Shown: one piece after another, positions 57,482 through 64,000 of the stretch
Layout of the letters: the number at the start of each line of letters is the position of its first letter
How positions within the stretch are numbered: position 1 is the stretch's first letter
Origin: Proteobacteria bacterium DTSAM18
Lineage (GTDB): Bacteria > Myxococcota_A > UBA796 > GCA-2862545
Assembly: GCA_028767165.1 (NCBI GenBank)
Contig: JARACJ010000008.1
Coordinates: 62,001-126,000, forward strand
Direction: 5' to 3'
DNA length: 64,000 bases
The notes under the pieces: model-generated
What the model saw: only the letters and a program-made list of their open reading frames with translations
Told to the model about the DNA's origin: nothing
The model's database searches: none
Position numbers and translations under genes: made by a program

Positions 57482-59391
57482 GGCGTGTACCAGATGGGCG
57501 ACGACCAGGCCCGCTCACGAATGGTCTTCGGCAGGTCCGCCGGGTGCTCCACGCCGGCCTTCATCGCGTCGTACATGCTCCAGCGGCACACCGGGTTCTC
57601 GAGCACGCGGGCGTAGTAGAAGGCGTGCTGCGCGGCGTCGAAGTCGGGATCGGTCCAGGTGGTCGCGAGGGTGCTGGCGCCCTTGTCCTGGGAGATCGAG
57701 CAGTCCTCCAGGTTCACCGTGGCGCCGTTGTCCGGGCAGCGGTGGGTCGAGGGATCCGGGGTGCCTCCATCGGAGCAGGCGACGTCGAAGGTCTGCTCCT
57801 CCAGCTCGCCGTCGGCCGTGCGCCAGCCCTTGATGATCTGCAGCCGGGCAAGAGGGGCGGAGTTGGGGTCGCGCATGGACCAGACCATGAACGACGGCGC
57901 CTGACCCTCCGGCGCGGCGGACAGGTCGCCGCCCTGGGGCACGCCCTCGTCGTAGCCCCGCTTCACCCACCCCTCGCCGGCGTGAGCGTCCGCTGGCCAG
58001 CCGAAGCCGCCGAACAGCCGGATCTTCGTGCGGGTGCCGCTGGTGCCGAAGGTCTCCTTGCGGTGCAGGGCATCCCAGATGGACTCACGGGTGTTCGCCT
58101 CGGCCCACACGCCGGCGATGCCGCCGGGGTTGTACAGCTTGGTGGGATCGTCGTCACCGGACATGCCCATCGCCTCGGCCGTGGGGTTGGCCTTCAGGCC
58201 GAGCCGCACCTCCGGATCCATGTCGTTGGTGCCGTAGTGGCCGCGGAACTCGTCCTCCTTGGTGTCCGAAGGGGTGCCGTTGTGGTTGTCGGTGGAGCCG
58301 ATGATGCCCTGCTTGAAGGGATTGACGCCCCGGCTGGCCTGGTGCTCGAGACCCAGCTTGAGGCCGTTGCGGACGAAGGCGTAGTCGTTCGAACACCCCA
58401 CGTTCTCACCGGGTGCACACTTGTCGAACACGAGCTCGAAGTTGCAGTCCTCGTCGGTGGTGCCGATGCCCTTCTGGCACTCCGAGTTGCCCTTGACCTG
58501 CATGATCTCGACCAGGCGATCGAGCTTCACCCTGCGCGCCAGGCCCTCCTCCGTCCACTCGCTGCCGTCGGAGTTCTTCCCCCAGTACAGGCGGCCCCAG
58601 TAGAAGTTGGGGTTGTGGGGGATGGTGAGCACCTGGCAGTCCCCGGTGCAGTTCTCCTCGAGGAAGGCGTGCAGGTCCTCCCCCATGCCGTCGAACGCGG
58701 AGAACACCGTGTCGGGCACCGCGGCGCTGCGGAAGATCACGTTGCGGTGCATCATGCCGCCGCCGCCCTCGGGGGCGTTGGAGGAGTACTCCCAGGCCAC
58801 GAAGGCGGTGAAGTTCCCGGGGTCGTTGGCCTCGTTGGCGGCTTGCTGGATGCGTCCCCATGGCCCGGAGATCGCATCGACGCAGGCCTGGCCGTCCTCC
58901 CCGCAGATGGCGACCTCCCGCTTCGTGGGCGTGGTCGCGAGCCCCGCGAAGATCTTCTCGAAGAAGCCCATGTCCCCGCCGCGGATGCCCTCGCATGCCT
59001 CCGAGCTGTACATGGACGACTCCGGGTTCGTGCACAGCTCGTACTCGCCGAGGGCCTCGGCGTGGTCGGTCACTGCCGCGAAGTCCAGGGGGGCCACCAG
59101 CTTCTTGCGGCCCCCGCCGGGCATGTCGACCTCCTCCCCCTTCGCGAAGCGGTAGGCCACGAAGGGGTCGTTGTCGTGGGTGCCGAAGATGTAGGCGTCG
59201 AGGGAGTACGCCGTGTGGATGTGCAGCTCGCCGAAGTAGGCGTTCTTGAGTGGGCTCTTCTCGATGGTGGCTTCCGGCTCGGGCGCCTCGGCCACGGCCG
59301 GGGCCTCGTCGGCATCCGTCATGGGCTGCTTGGGCGTGCAGCCCCAGGCCCCGATCAGGGCGAGCAGCCACAGTTCGCGTCGTGTCGTCAT
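57478..59391 (-). CDS. DUF3604 lipoprotein, PHP-like metallohydrolase
   Basis: 637 residues. MTTRRELWLLALIGAWGCTP is a lipoprotein signal. The PHP-type metal centre is visible: YFGELHIHTAYSLDAYIFG (HxH), FAAVTDHAEALGEYE, ALIPHNPN-like (LTIPHNPNFYWGR) and GIIGSTDNHNGTPSD. Long insertions with Cys pairs (CTNPESS, NCTGDCQ, CAPGENVGC) indicate an exported, disulphide-bonded form. No enzymatic activity of the family is firmly known to me. First gene of the DUF3604-PPIase-HupE operon, whose overlapping starts imply a joint function. Confidence 0.92.
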   Translation of the reverse strand: MTTRRELWLLALIGAWGCTPKQPMTDADEAPAVAEAPEPEATIEKSPLKNAYFGELHIHTAYSLDAYIFGTHDNDPFVAYRFAKGEEVDMPGGGRKKLVAPLDFAAVTDHAEALGEYELCTNPESSMYSSEACEGIRGGDMGFFEKIFAGLATTPTKREVAICGEDGQACVDAISGPWGRIQQAANEANDPGNFTAFVAWEYSSNAPEGGGGMMHRNVIFRSAAVPDTVFSAFDGMGEDLHAFLEENCTGDCQVLTIPHNPNFYWGRLYWGKNSDGSEWTEEGLARRVKLDRLVEIMQVKGNSECQKGIGTTDEDCNFELVFDKCAPGENVGCSNDYAFVRNGLKLGLEHQASRGVNPFKQGIIGSTDNHNGTPSDTKEDEFRGHYGTNDMDPEVRLGLKANPTAEAMGMSGDDDPTKLYNPGGIAGVWAEANTRESIWDALHRKETFGTSGTRTKIRLFGGFGWPADAHAGEGWVKRGYDEGVPQGGDLSAAPEGQAPSFMVWSMRDPNSAPLARLQIIKGWRTADGELEEQTFDVACSDGGTPDPSTHRCPDNGATVNLEDCSISQDKGASTLATTWTDPDFDAAQHAFYYARVLENPVCRWSMYDAMKAGVEHPADLPKTIRERAWSSPIWYTP

Positions 59392-59636
59392 GGCGTCGGT
59401 ACCTCCGGTGGCGTGCCGACGCACCGGCCCCTGGGGACGGGATGGCGGCACGAGGTACCCCAGTTCGTAGCCTCCCTCGATGACTTGACCGCAGGGCAGC
59501 CACGTTCGCACCCTTCCGGAGGAACCGCGCGCCCCCCCGGCTTCCCACCTCATCGCTCGTGTCCGGCCCCACCTCTCGCTTCTCCGTGCGCTGTGGCATC
59601 CTCTGCCTGCCGAACCGTCGTCCGAGGAGGCTGCCG

Positions 59637-60158
59637 ATGACACGCCTGCAGCTGGACACCCCCCGACTTCGCCTGCGGGCCTTCGATCCGGAGCTCCGCC
59701 GTGCCTGGAGGTCGGACCGGTTCGCCGACGTCCTGAAGGCCACGACGCCGACCGGGTGGTCTGGCCGGCAGGATCTCCTCCGCGTGTGGGCGTCCACGCC
59801 GCCGGGTCTCGCCTCGCTGGAGGGGTGGGGTGCGTGGCTCGGCATGGTCGCGGACCGGTTCGTGTTCATCGGCTGCTTCCACGGCCCACCGGACCGGAAC
59901 GGCGCCGTGGACATCGGCTACGAGCTCGCCCCCTGCCACCGCGGCATGGGCCTCGCCACCGAAGCCGTCCTCGCGCTCACCCGACACGCCCACCGGTCGG
60001 GCGCACACGTCGTGCGGGCCACCGTCCGGCGTGACCACAGGGCGAGCCGGAGGGTCCTCGAGCGTTGTCAATTCCACGTACACCAGGGATTGATGCACGC
60101 AGAAGCTGGACAAATGGAGTACCGTCACCACGAATGCGACCCACCGTTCCCCCGGTGA
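59637..60158 (+). CDS. GNAT family N-acetyltransferase (RimJ/RimL-like)
   Basis: 173 residues. LDTPRLRLRAF starts the RimJ/RimL-type domain; IGYELAPCHRGMGLATEAVL carries the acetyl-CoA loop (RGMGLA), followed by VVRATVRRDHRASRRVLERC with the Asn-like catalytic helix replaced by RASRRVL. Acceptor unknown. ATG 59637 is preceded by GAGG at about nine bases. The last 30 residues (HVHQGLMHAEAGQMEYRHHE) are His-rich. Confidence 0.88.
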   Translation: MTRLQLDTPRLRLRAFDPELRRAWRSDRFADVLKATTPTGWSGRQDLLRVWASTPPGLASLEGWGAWLGMVADRFVFIGCFHGPPDRNGAVDIGYELAPCHRGMGLATEAVLALTRHAHRSGAHVVRATVRRDHRASRRVLERCQFHVHQGLMHAEAGQMEYRHHECDPPFPR

Positions 60159-60176
60159 GCCCTCGTGAGGTGAACC

Positions 60177-61211
60177 ATGCTCGAGTCCGACAGAATGCAG
60201 TCCGCCATCCAGGCCGCCAGCTCCTCCCAGGGTCACGACGTCCTGTCCCAACACGAACTGCCCGGCGACCTCCACGACGATCTCGTCCCGGCTCCCAGCA
60301 TCCAGGAGCGAGCGGCGGGTCTTGCCGGACACGTCGACAAGCTGGCATCCGAACGGGCCTCGCTCGACAAGTGGAACCTCAACGCCCAGGGCCGAAACCA
60401 GGGCCTCGTCCACGTCGTGGACTACGCCAGGGCACGTCCTCCCACCGCCGTGAAGGGCGGCCCGCTCAACGGCGAGAACCTCGAGGACACCATCGGCCGC
60501 GGCCCTCTCCCCGGTGGCGTCATCTCCGAGATGCTCCAGGAGCGCGGCATGGAGGCCGGCGACTTCGGCAAGTTCGCCGCGAAGAACCTGCAACCCATGC
60601 TCGCCCAGGAGGGCGACGGTCCCCGGCTCACCCGCACCCACGATGACGACACGCCAGAAGACATCGACGCCCTGCGGAACATCGACGCCGCGATCGGCCA
60701 CGCGAAGCAGGCAAAGAGCGAGGCCATCCAACAAGTGCCCGGGAACCAGCGACGCGCCTGGCTCCAGGGAGAAGGAAAGCCCCTCGTCGATCGCGTCAAC
60801 CACCTCGAGCAGCTCGCCCTCGATCGCACGCTGTACAGCGTGCCCCGCGAGGACTCCAAGGCCGGACGCGTACAGACGGTCGCCCGCGCCATGGGCGAGG
60901 CCGACGACGCCTTCGACGGCGACGAGATCAACCAGGTCACGAACGCGCTCGATGTGATGACCGGGGCAGACGACACCACCGCCACCCACCGGGAGGCCGA
61001 CGGCAGCCAGACCGTCGATCTCGGCGAGCAGTGGGCCCGCAACGGAGAGTCCGGCCACGGCGGCGCCCACTGGGAGATGCAGCCCACGGCCATCCAGGAT
61101 GTCTCCGCCAGCAGCTCCTACGTCTCCGGCGGCGACGGCCAGAAGATCAAGGCCCACACCTGGGGTCCCAACGCCGATCAGGAGAAGTACTCCACCGTGA
61201 TGGGCGCATAG
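60177..61211 (+). CDS. Hypothetical acidic soluble protein
   Basis: 344 residues; GAGGTGAACC precedes ATG 60177. No signal peptide, no Cys and no membrane segment. The content is helical and Gln/Asp/Ala-rich (DRMQSAIQAASSSQGHD, NLEDTIGRGPLPGGVISEML, AAIGHAKQAKSEAIQQVPGN, VQTVARAMGEADDAFDGDEI). The last part has strand-like WEMQPTAIQDVSASSSY. I do not recognise it. Its composition is like the eCIS-core protein at 34.8 kb, but no DUF4157 domain is seen. It follows the GNAT gene by 18 bases. Confidence 0.7.
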   Translation: MLESDRMQSAIQAASSSQGHDVLSQHELPGDLHDDLVPAPSIQERAAGLAGHVDKLASERASLDKWNLNAQGRNQGLVHVVDYARARPPTAVKGGPLNGENLEDTIGRGPLPGGVISEMLQERGMEAGDFGKFAAKNLQPMLAQEGDGPRLTRTHDDDTPEDIDALRNIDAAIGHAKQAKSEAIQQVPGNQRRAWLQGEGKPLVDRVNHLEQLALDRTLYSVPREDSKAGRVQTVARAMGEADDAFDGDEINQVTNALDVMTGADDTTATHREADGSQTVDLGEQWARNGESGHGGAHWEMQPTAIQDVSASSSYVSGGDGQKIKAHTWGPNADQEKYSTVMGA

Positions 61212-61290
61212 GCACCGTCGCGGCCCGCGCGGGGGCACCACCACGGCGTTACGATGGACGTCGTCCCCTCGCGCGTGCCCGCGTCACGGA

Positions 61291-61899
61291 GTGCCCTTGT
61301 CCAGCACCGATCCCCAGCGCCACACACGACAGCGGGCCAGGATCCTCGACGCCGCGGCCCGCTGCTTCAGCCGGTACGGCTTCCAGGGCGCCAGCATGGC
61401 CCGCATCTGCGCCGACGCGGAGATGAGCCCCGGCCACCTGTACCACTACTTCCCCCACAAGAAGGCGCTCATCGAGGCCATGATCGTCCGGGAGCTCGAG
61501 GAGGTCCACGCACGCTTCGAGGGCCTGCGCGATGCCCCCGACGTGGTGGAGGGTCTGCTCGCCCTCATCGAGGGGGGCCGCGGCTGGACGGACGAGCAGA
61601 ACCGGCTGATGCTCGAAGTCATGGCGGAGGCCGCCCGCAACCCCGCCGTAGGCGACATCCTTCGACACCACCACGCCGCCATCACCACGCTGGTGGCCGA
61701 GTGCCTCGCCGCCGGCCAGGCCCGGGGCCAGGTAGAGCCCAGCCTCGACCCGGAGGTGACGGCTGCGATGCTCCAGGCCGTCGTGGACGGGGCCGTCGCG
61801 CGGCAGGTGCGTGCCCCCGCGCTCGATCCGGATCGGTGGATCGACCACCTGAAACACCTGTATGGGCGGATGCTGCGGCCCTCCGGCAACGCCTCGTAG
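61291..61899 (+). CDS. TetR family transcriptional regulator
   Basis: 202 residues from GTG 61291; TTG 61297 is an alternative with GGAG five bases upstream. The DNA-binding helices ARILDAAARCFSRYGFQGAS and AEMSPGHLYHYFPHKKALIE are canonical. The C-terminal part (MAEAARNPAVGDILRHHHA, AAMLQAVVDGAVARQ) matches the TetR_C_6/AcrR-like ligand domain. It is tandem with the Coq4 gene; a palindrome at 61973-61988 lies between and could be its operator. Confidence 0.9.
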   Translation: MPLSSTDPQRHTRQRARILDAAARCFSRYGFQGASMARICADAEMSPGHLYHYFPHKKALIEAMIVRELEEVHARFEGLRDAPDVVEGLLALIEGGRGWTDEQNRLMLEVMAEAARNPAVGDILRHHHAAITTLVAECLAAGQARGQVEPSLDPEVTAAMLQAVVDGAVARQVRAPALDPDRWIDHLKHLYGRMLRPSGNAS

Positions 61900-61972
61900 C
61901 GCCTCCCAGGAACCTGCCACCATCGACTGCACCCCCTGGGCACTGGACGGCCGGCGTTCGGGTGGGCATGGG

Positions 61973-61988
61973 TAGAACGATCATTCTA
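61973..61988. promoter_or_regulatory. Palindromic operator candidate upstream of Coq4-type gene
   Basis: TAGAACGATCATTCTA is a 16-bp near-perfect palindrome (14 of 16 positions symmetric), 44 bases before the Coq4-type start and 74 after the TetR stop. Its place and size suit a TetR-type operator or the core promoter of the Coq4-type gene. Confidence 0.5.
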
Positions 61989-62031
61989 GTCGTCACGTGT
62001 CGACGTCCCCGCGCTGCCCGAGGGTGCCACC

Positions 62032-62757
62032 ATGTCCGAAGACCTCCCCACGCTTCCGCCCAACGCCTCCCTGTGGACCCGCCTGAACCTGGCCATGAAG
62101 TGCCTGCAGGTTCTCCAGGATGATCCGGGCCACCCCCACTACGGCCCGCTGTTCAATGCCTGCCTCGAGTCGGGCACCTACGCGAAGATCGCCCGGCGCT
62201 GGCGGAAGACCCACGAGGGCCAGGCGATGCTCGAGGATCGTCCCTCCATGCAGGGGCCCGACCTCGACCTCGCCGCCCTGGAGGCCCTCCCGGCCCACAC
62301 CCTGGGCCACGGCCTCTTCCGCTACTTCCACGATCTGGGCATCGACCCCTTCGTCTCCGACTTCCCCATCGAGAACGACGTGGACTTCCTCAGCAAGCGC
62401 TACCGGGAGACCCACGACATCCTGCACGTGCTCACGGGCTACGAGATCGACGACTACAGCGAGATGGAGCTGCAGGCCTTCGTGTTCGGCAACATGGGCC
62501 TGAAGCAGTGCCTGATGATCATGACCTTCGGCCCCATGCGCATGCTGCCCAAGGTGGGCCCCTGGAAGATGCGCCACTACGTCAGCGACCTGCGCAAGGC
62601 CTACAAGCGCGGAAAGGCCTCGAAGAACCTGCTGGGCGTGCGCTTCGAGGACATGTGGGACCGCCCCCTCGAGGACGTGCAGCGAGAGCTCGTGGCCCCC
62701 GCCCCGCCGAAGAAGCACGTCTCGCCGCTGCTCGGCCAGCACGCGATGGCCGCCTGA
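62032..62757 (+). CDS. Coq4-family ubiquinone biosynthesis protein
   Basis: 241 residues. Coq4 acts in ubiquinone biosynthesis; in eukaryotes it carries out oxidative C1 decarboxylation/hydroxylation within the CoQ complex. The metal motif HDILHVLTGY (His128, Asp129, His132) with Glu144/146 in DDYSEMELQAF is intact. VGPWKMRHYVSDLRKAYKRG is the usual C-terminal region. Bacterial homologues occur mostly in proteobacteria and Myxococcota. ATG 62032 follows the operator candidate by 44 bases. Confidence 0.88.
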   Translation: MSEDLPTLPPNASLWTRLNLAMKCLQVLQDDPGHPHYGPLFNACLESGTYAKIARRWRKTHEGQAMLEDRPSMQGPDLDLAALEALPAHTLGHGLFRYFHDLGIDPFVSDFPIENDVDFLSKRYRETHDILHVLTGYEIDDYSEMELQAFVFGNMGLKQCLMIMTFGPMRMLPKVGPWKMRHYVSDLRKAYKRGKASKNLLGVRFEDMWDRPLEDVQRELVAPAPPKKHVSPLLGQHAMAA

Positions 62758-62879
62758 CAGGCGGGTTCCACACGGCGCGGCCCTTCTCCACGAGGCGCCG
62801 TGTGCATCCGGCCCTGCCGGTAGATGCGGTACCCTCTCCGACGTGGCCATGACGCCCGTCTCCACGCCGGAGCCCATCG

Positions 62880-64000
62880 ATGACCGTGTACAGCAGCCGC
62901 TTCCCTCCCGTCGCCATCCCCGACACGTCCGTCACCGCCTACGTGCTGCAGCAGGCCACCCGCCTCGCCGACAAGCCGGCCCTCATCGACGGCCCCACGG
63001 GGCGCACCCTGACCTACGGCACGCTCCGCCACCAGATCCTGTCCCTGGCGGCGGGCCTGCGCGCCGAAGGCGTCGGCCCCGGCATCACCGTCGCGCTGAT
63101 GGCGCCGAACATGCCCGAGTTCGCCGTGGCCTTCCACGCCGTGGCGGCGCTCGGCGGCACCGTGACCACCTTGAACCCCACCTACCGGGCCGAGGAGCTC
63201 GCCTACCAGCTCCGGGACTCGGGAGCCTCGTGGATGATCACGGTGGGTGTGTTCGCCGACAAGGCGGCCGAGGCCTGCGACACGACCGGCATCGATCAGC
63301 GGGTCGTCATCGGGGAGGCCCAGGCAGGCTGGCGATCGCTGGCCTCGCTGATGGCCGAGCCCCTCGACGCGCCCGTCGAGGTGGACGCCGCCCACGACGT
63401 CGTGGTGCTGCCCTACTCCTCCGGCACCACCGGCTTTCCCAAGGGGGTGATGCTCACCCACCGCAACCTCGTGGCCAACCTCGCCCAGACCTCCGCCGTG
63501 ATCCGCCTGCGGGAGGACGACACCGTCTTCGCCGCCCTGCCCTTCTTCCACATCTACGGGATGACCGTGCTGATGAACATGGGCCTGCTCCGGGGCACCA
63601 CCATCGTCACCGTGCCCCGGTTCGACCTCGTGCAGATGCTCGAGCTCACCCAGCAGCACCGCATCACGCGCCTGTTCCTGGTGCCCCCCATCGTGCTCGC
63701 GCTCGCCAAGCACCCCATCGTCGACGACTACGACCTCGGCAGCATCACCCAGATCTTCTCCGGGGCCGCCCCCCTGAGCGCCGAGCTCGGCCTGGCCGTC
63801 GCGAAGCGCCTCGGCTGCGACGTGGCCCAGGGCTACGGCATGACCGAGATGTCCCCCGTGAGCCACGCCATCGCGGATGGTGAGTCCCGGCCGGGCTCCT
63901 CGGGCACCCTGATCCCGAACACGGAGGCCCGCCTCGTGGATCCCACCACCGGCCACGACGCCGCCCCGGCCACCGAGGGGGAGCTGTGGATCCGCGGCCC
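62880..64000 (+). CDS. AMP-dependent acyl-CoA ligase (4-coumarate-CoA ligase-like), 3' end outside window
   Basis: At least 373 residues. The N-terminal domain shows the ATP-binding P-loop YSSGTTGFPKGVMLTHRN, LPFFHIYGMTVLMNMGLLRG, and GYGMTEMSPVSHA, the markers of ANL adenylating enzymes; the spacing is that of 4-coumarate/fatty-acyl CoA ligases. It activates a carboxylate to an acyl-AMP and then a CoA thioester. Substrate unknown. GGAG is seven bases before ATG 62880. The frame is open at the right edge, so the C-terminal hinge domain is missing. Confidence 0.92.
   Translation, partial: MTVYSSRFPPVAIPDTSVTAYVLQQATRLADKPALIDGPTGRTLTYGTLRHQILSLAAGLRAEGVGPGITVALMAPNMPEFAVAFHAVAALGGTVTTLNPTYRAEELAYQLRDSGASWMITVGVFADKAAEACDTTGIDQRVVIGEAQAGWRSLASLMAEPLDAPVEVDAAHDVVVLPYSSGTTGFPKGVMLTHRNLVANLAQTSAVIRLREDDTVFAALPFFHIYGMTVLMNMGLLRGTTIVTVPRFDLVQMLELTQQHRITRLFLVPPIVLALAKHPIVDDYDLGSITQIFSGAAPLSAELGLAVAKRLGCDVAQGYGMTEMSPVSHAIADGESRPGSSGTLIPNTEARLVDPTTGHDAAPATEGELWIRG

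Noticed and set aside
57544-59640. Long plus-strand frame opposite the DUF3604 gene
   Set aside because: Antisense shadow; the minus strand carries PHP motifs and a lipoprotein signal.
1-64000. tRNA, rRNA and CRISPR arrays
   Set aside because: I saw no T-loop/acceptor pattern, no rRNA-like stretch, and no regularly spaced repeats with unique spacers. Short RNA genes could still be missed by eye.

Overview
The window is high-GC, gene-dense bacterial DNA. Its gene content fits an uncultured member of the Myxococcota (Deltaproteobacteria in older usage). The pointers are two cell-surface proteins ending in a Cys/Gly motif, a membrane helix and an Arg-rich tail (MYXO-CTERM-like, one preceded by a DTGDTG linker), a MopE-like metal-binding motif, a Ser/Thr kinase fused to WD40 repeats, many small lipoproteins, and an eCIS-core (DUF4157) protein. 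The taxonomic assignment is inference; the window has no rRNA or other phylogenetic marker, and I saw no tRNA.

Layout. 1-9.5 kb: a truncated amidohydrolase, dodecin, a repeat-rich gap, secreted proteins, a MATE exporter, a lipoprotein hydrolase and an OB-fold lipoprotein. 9.7-12.9 kb: kinase-WD40 protein. 12.9-17.1 kb (minus): a TonB-dependent receptor carrying its own TonB C-terminal domain, followed by two lipoproteins. 17.1-17.8 kb: a second repeat-rich gap. 17.8-23.1 kb: dienelactone hydrolase, fructosamine-kinase-like protein, and a second receptor plus two-lipoprotein operon whose first lipoprotein appears to start at AUU. 23-28.5 kb: SET-domain protein, LDL-receptor-class-A lipoprotein, phospholipase D-type lipoprotein, small membrane proteins and an ICMT-like methyltransferase.

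28.9-31.2 kb is a distinct AT-richer island: integron gene cassettes bounded by attC sites, all genes on the minus strand, and no integrase in the window (a CALIN-like array). Its genes are DUF2971, a hypothetical and a DUF6896-like protein. 31.5-34.6 kb: YceI, a divergent LysR regulator and a MopE-motif lipoprotein. 34.8-37.7 kb: an eCIS-core protein with a possible nucleotidyltransferase-like centre, translationally coupled to a pentapeptide-repeat protein; this is a candidate effector/partner pair.

37.7-45 kb: an SDR gene, then a 5.6-kb FG-GAP/PKD surface-protein gene of visibly lower GC. That gene sits between two identical 44-bp direct repeats, one of which is the 3' end of the neighbouring SLOG-family (TIGR00725-like) gene. 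This is the footprint of an insertion. 45-64 kb: ordinary metabolism and transport (GST, UbiE, VOC protein, BASS and BCCT transporters, flavin reductase-like protein, DsbA-like protein, MBL-fold protein, SDR plus TetR, a GTGA/ATGA-coupled DUF3604-PPIase-HupE operon, GNAT, TetR, Coq4) and the start of an AMP-dependent acyl-CoA ligase that runs off the right edge.

The strongest accessory signals are the integron cassettes, the repeat-flanked FG-GAP gene and the eCIS-core/pentapeptide pair.
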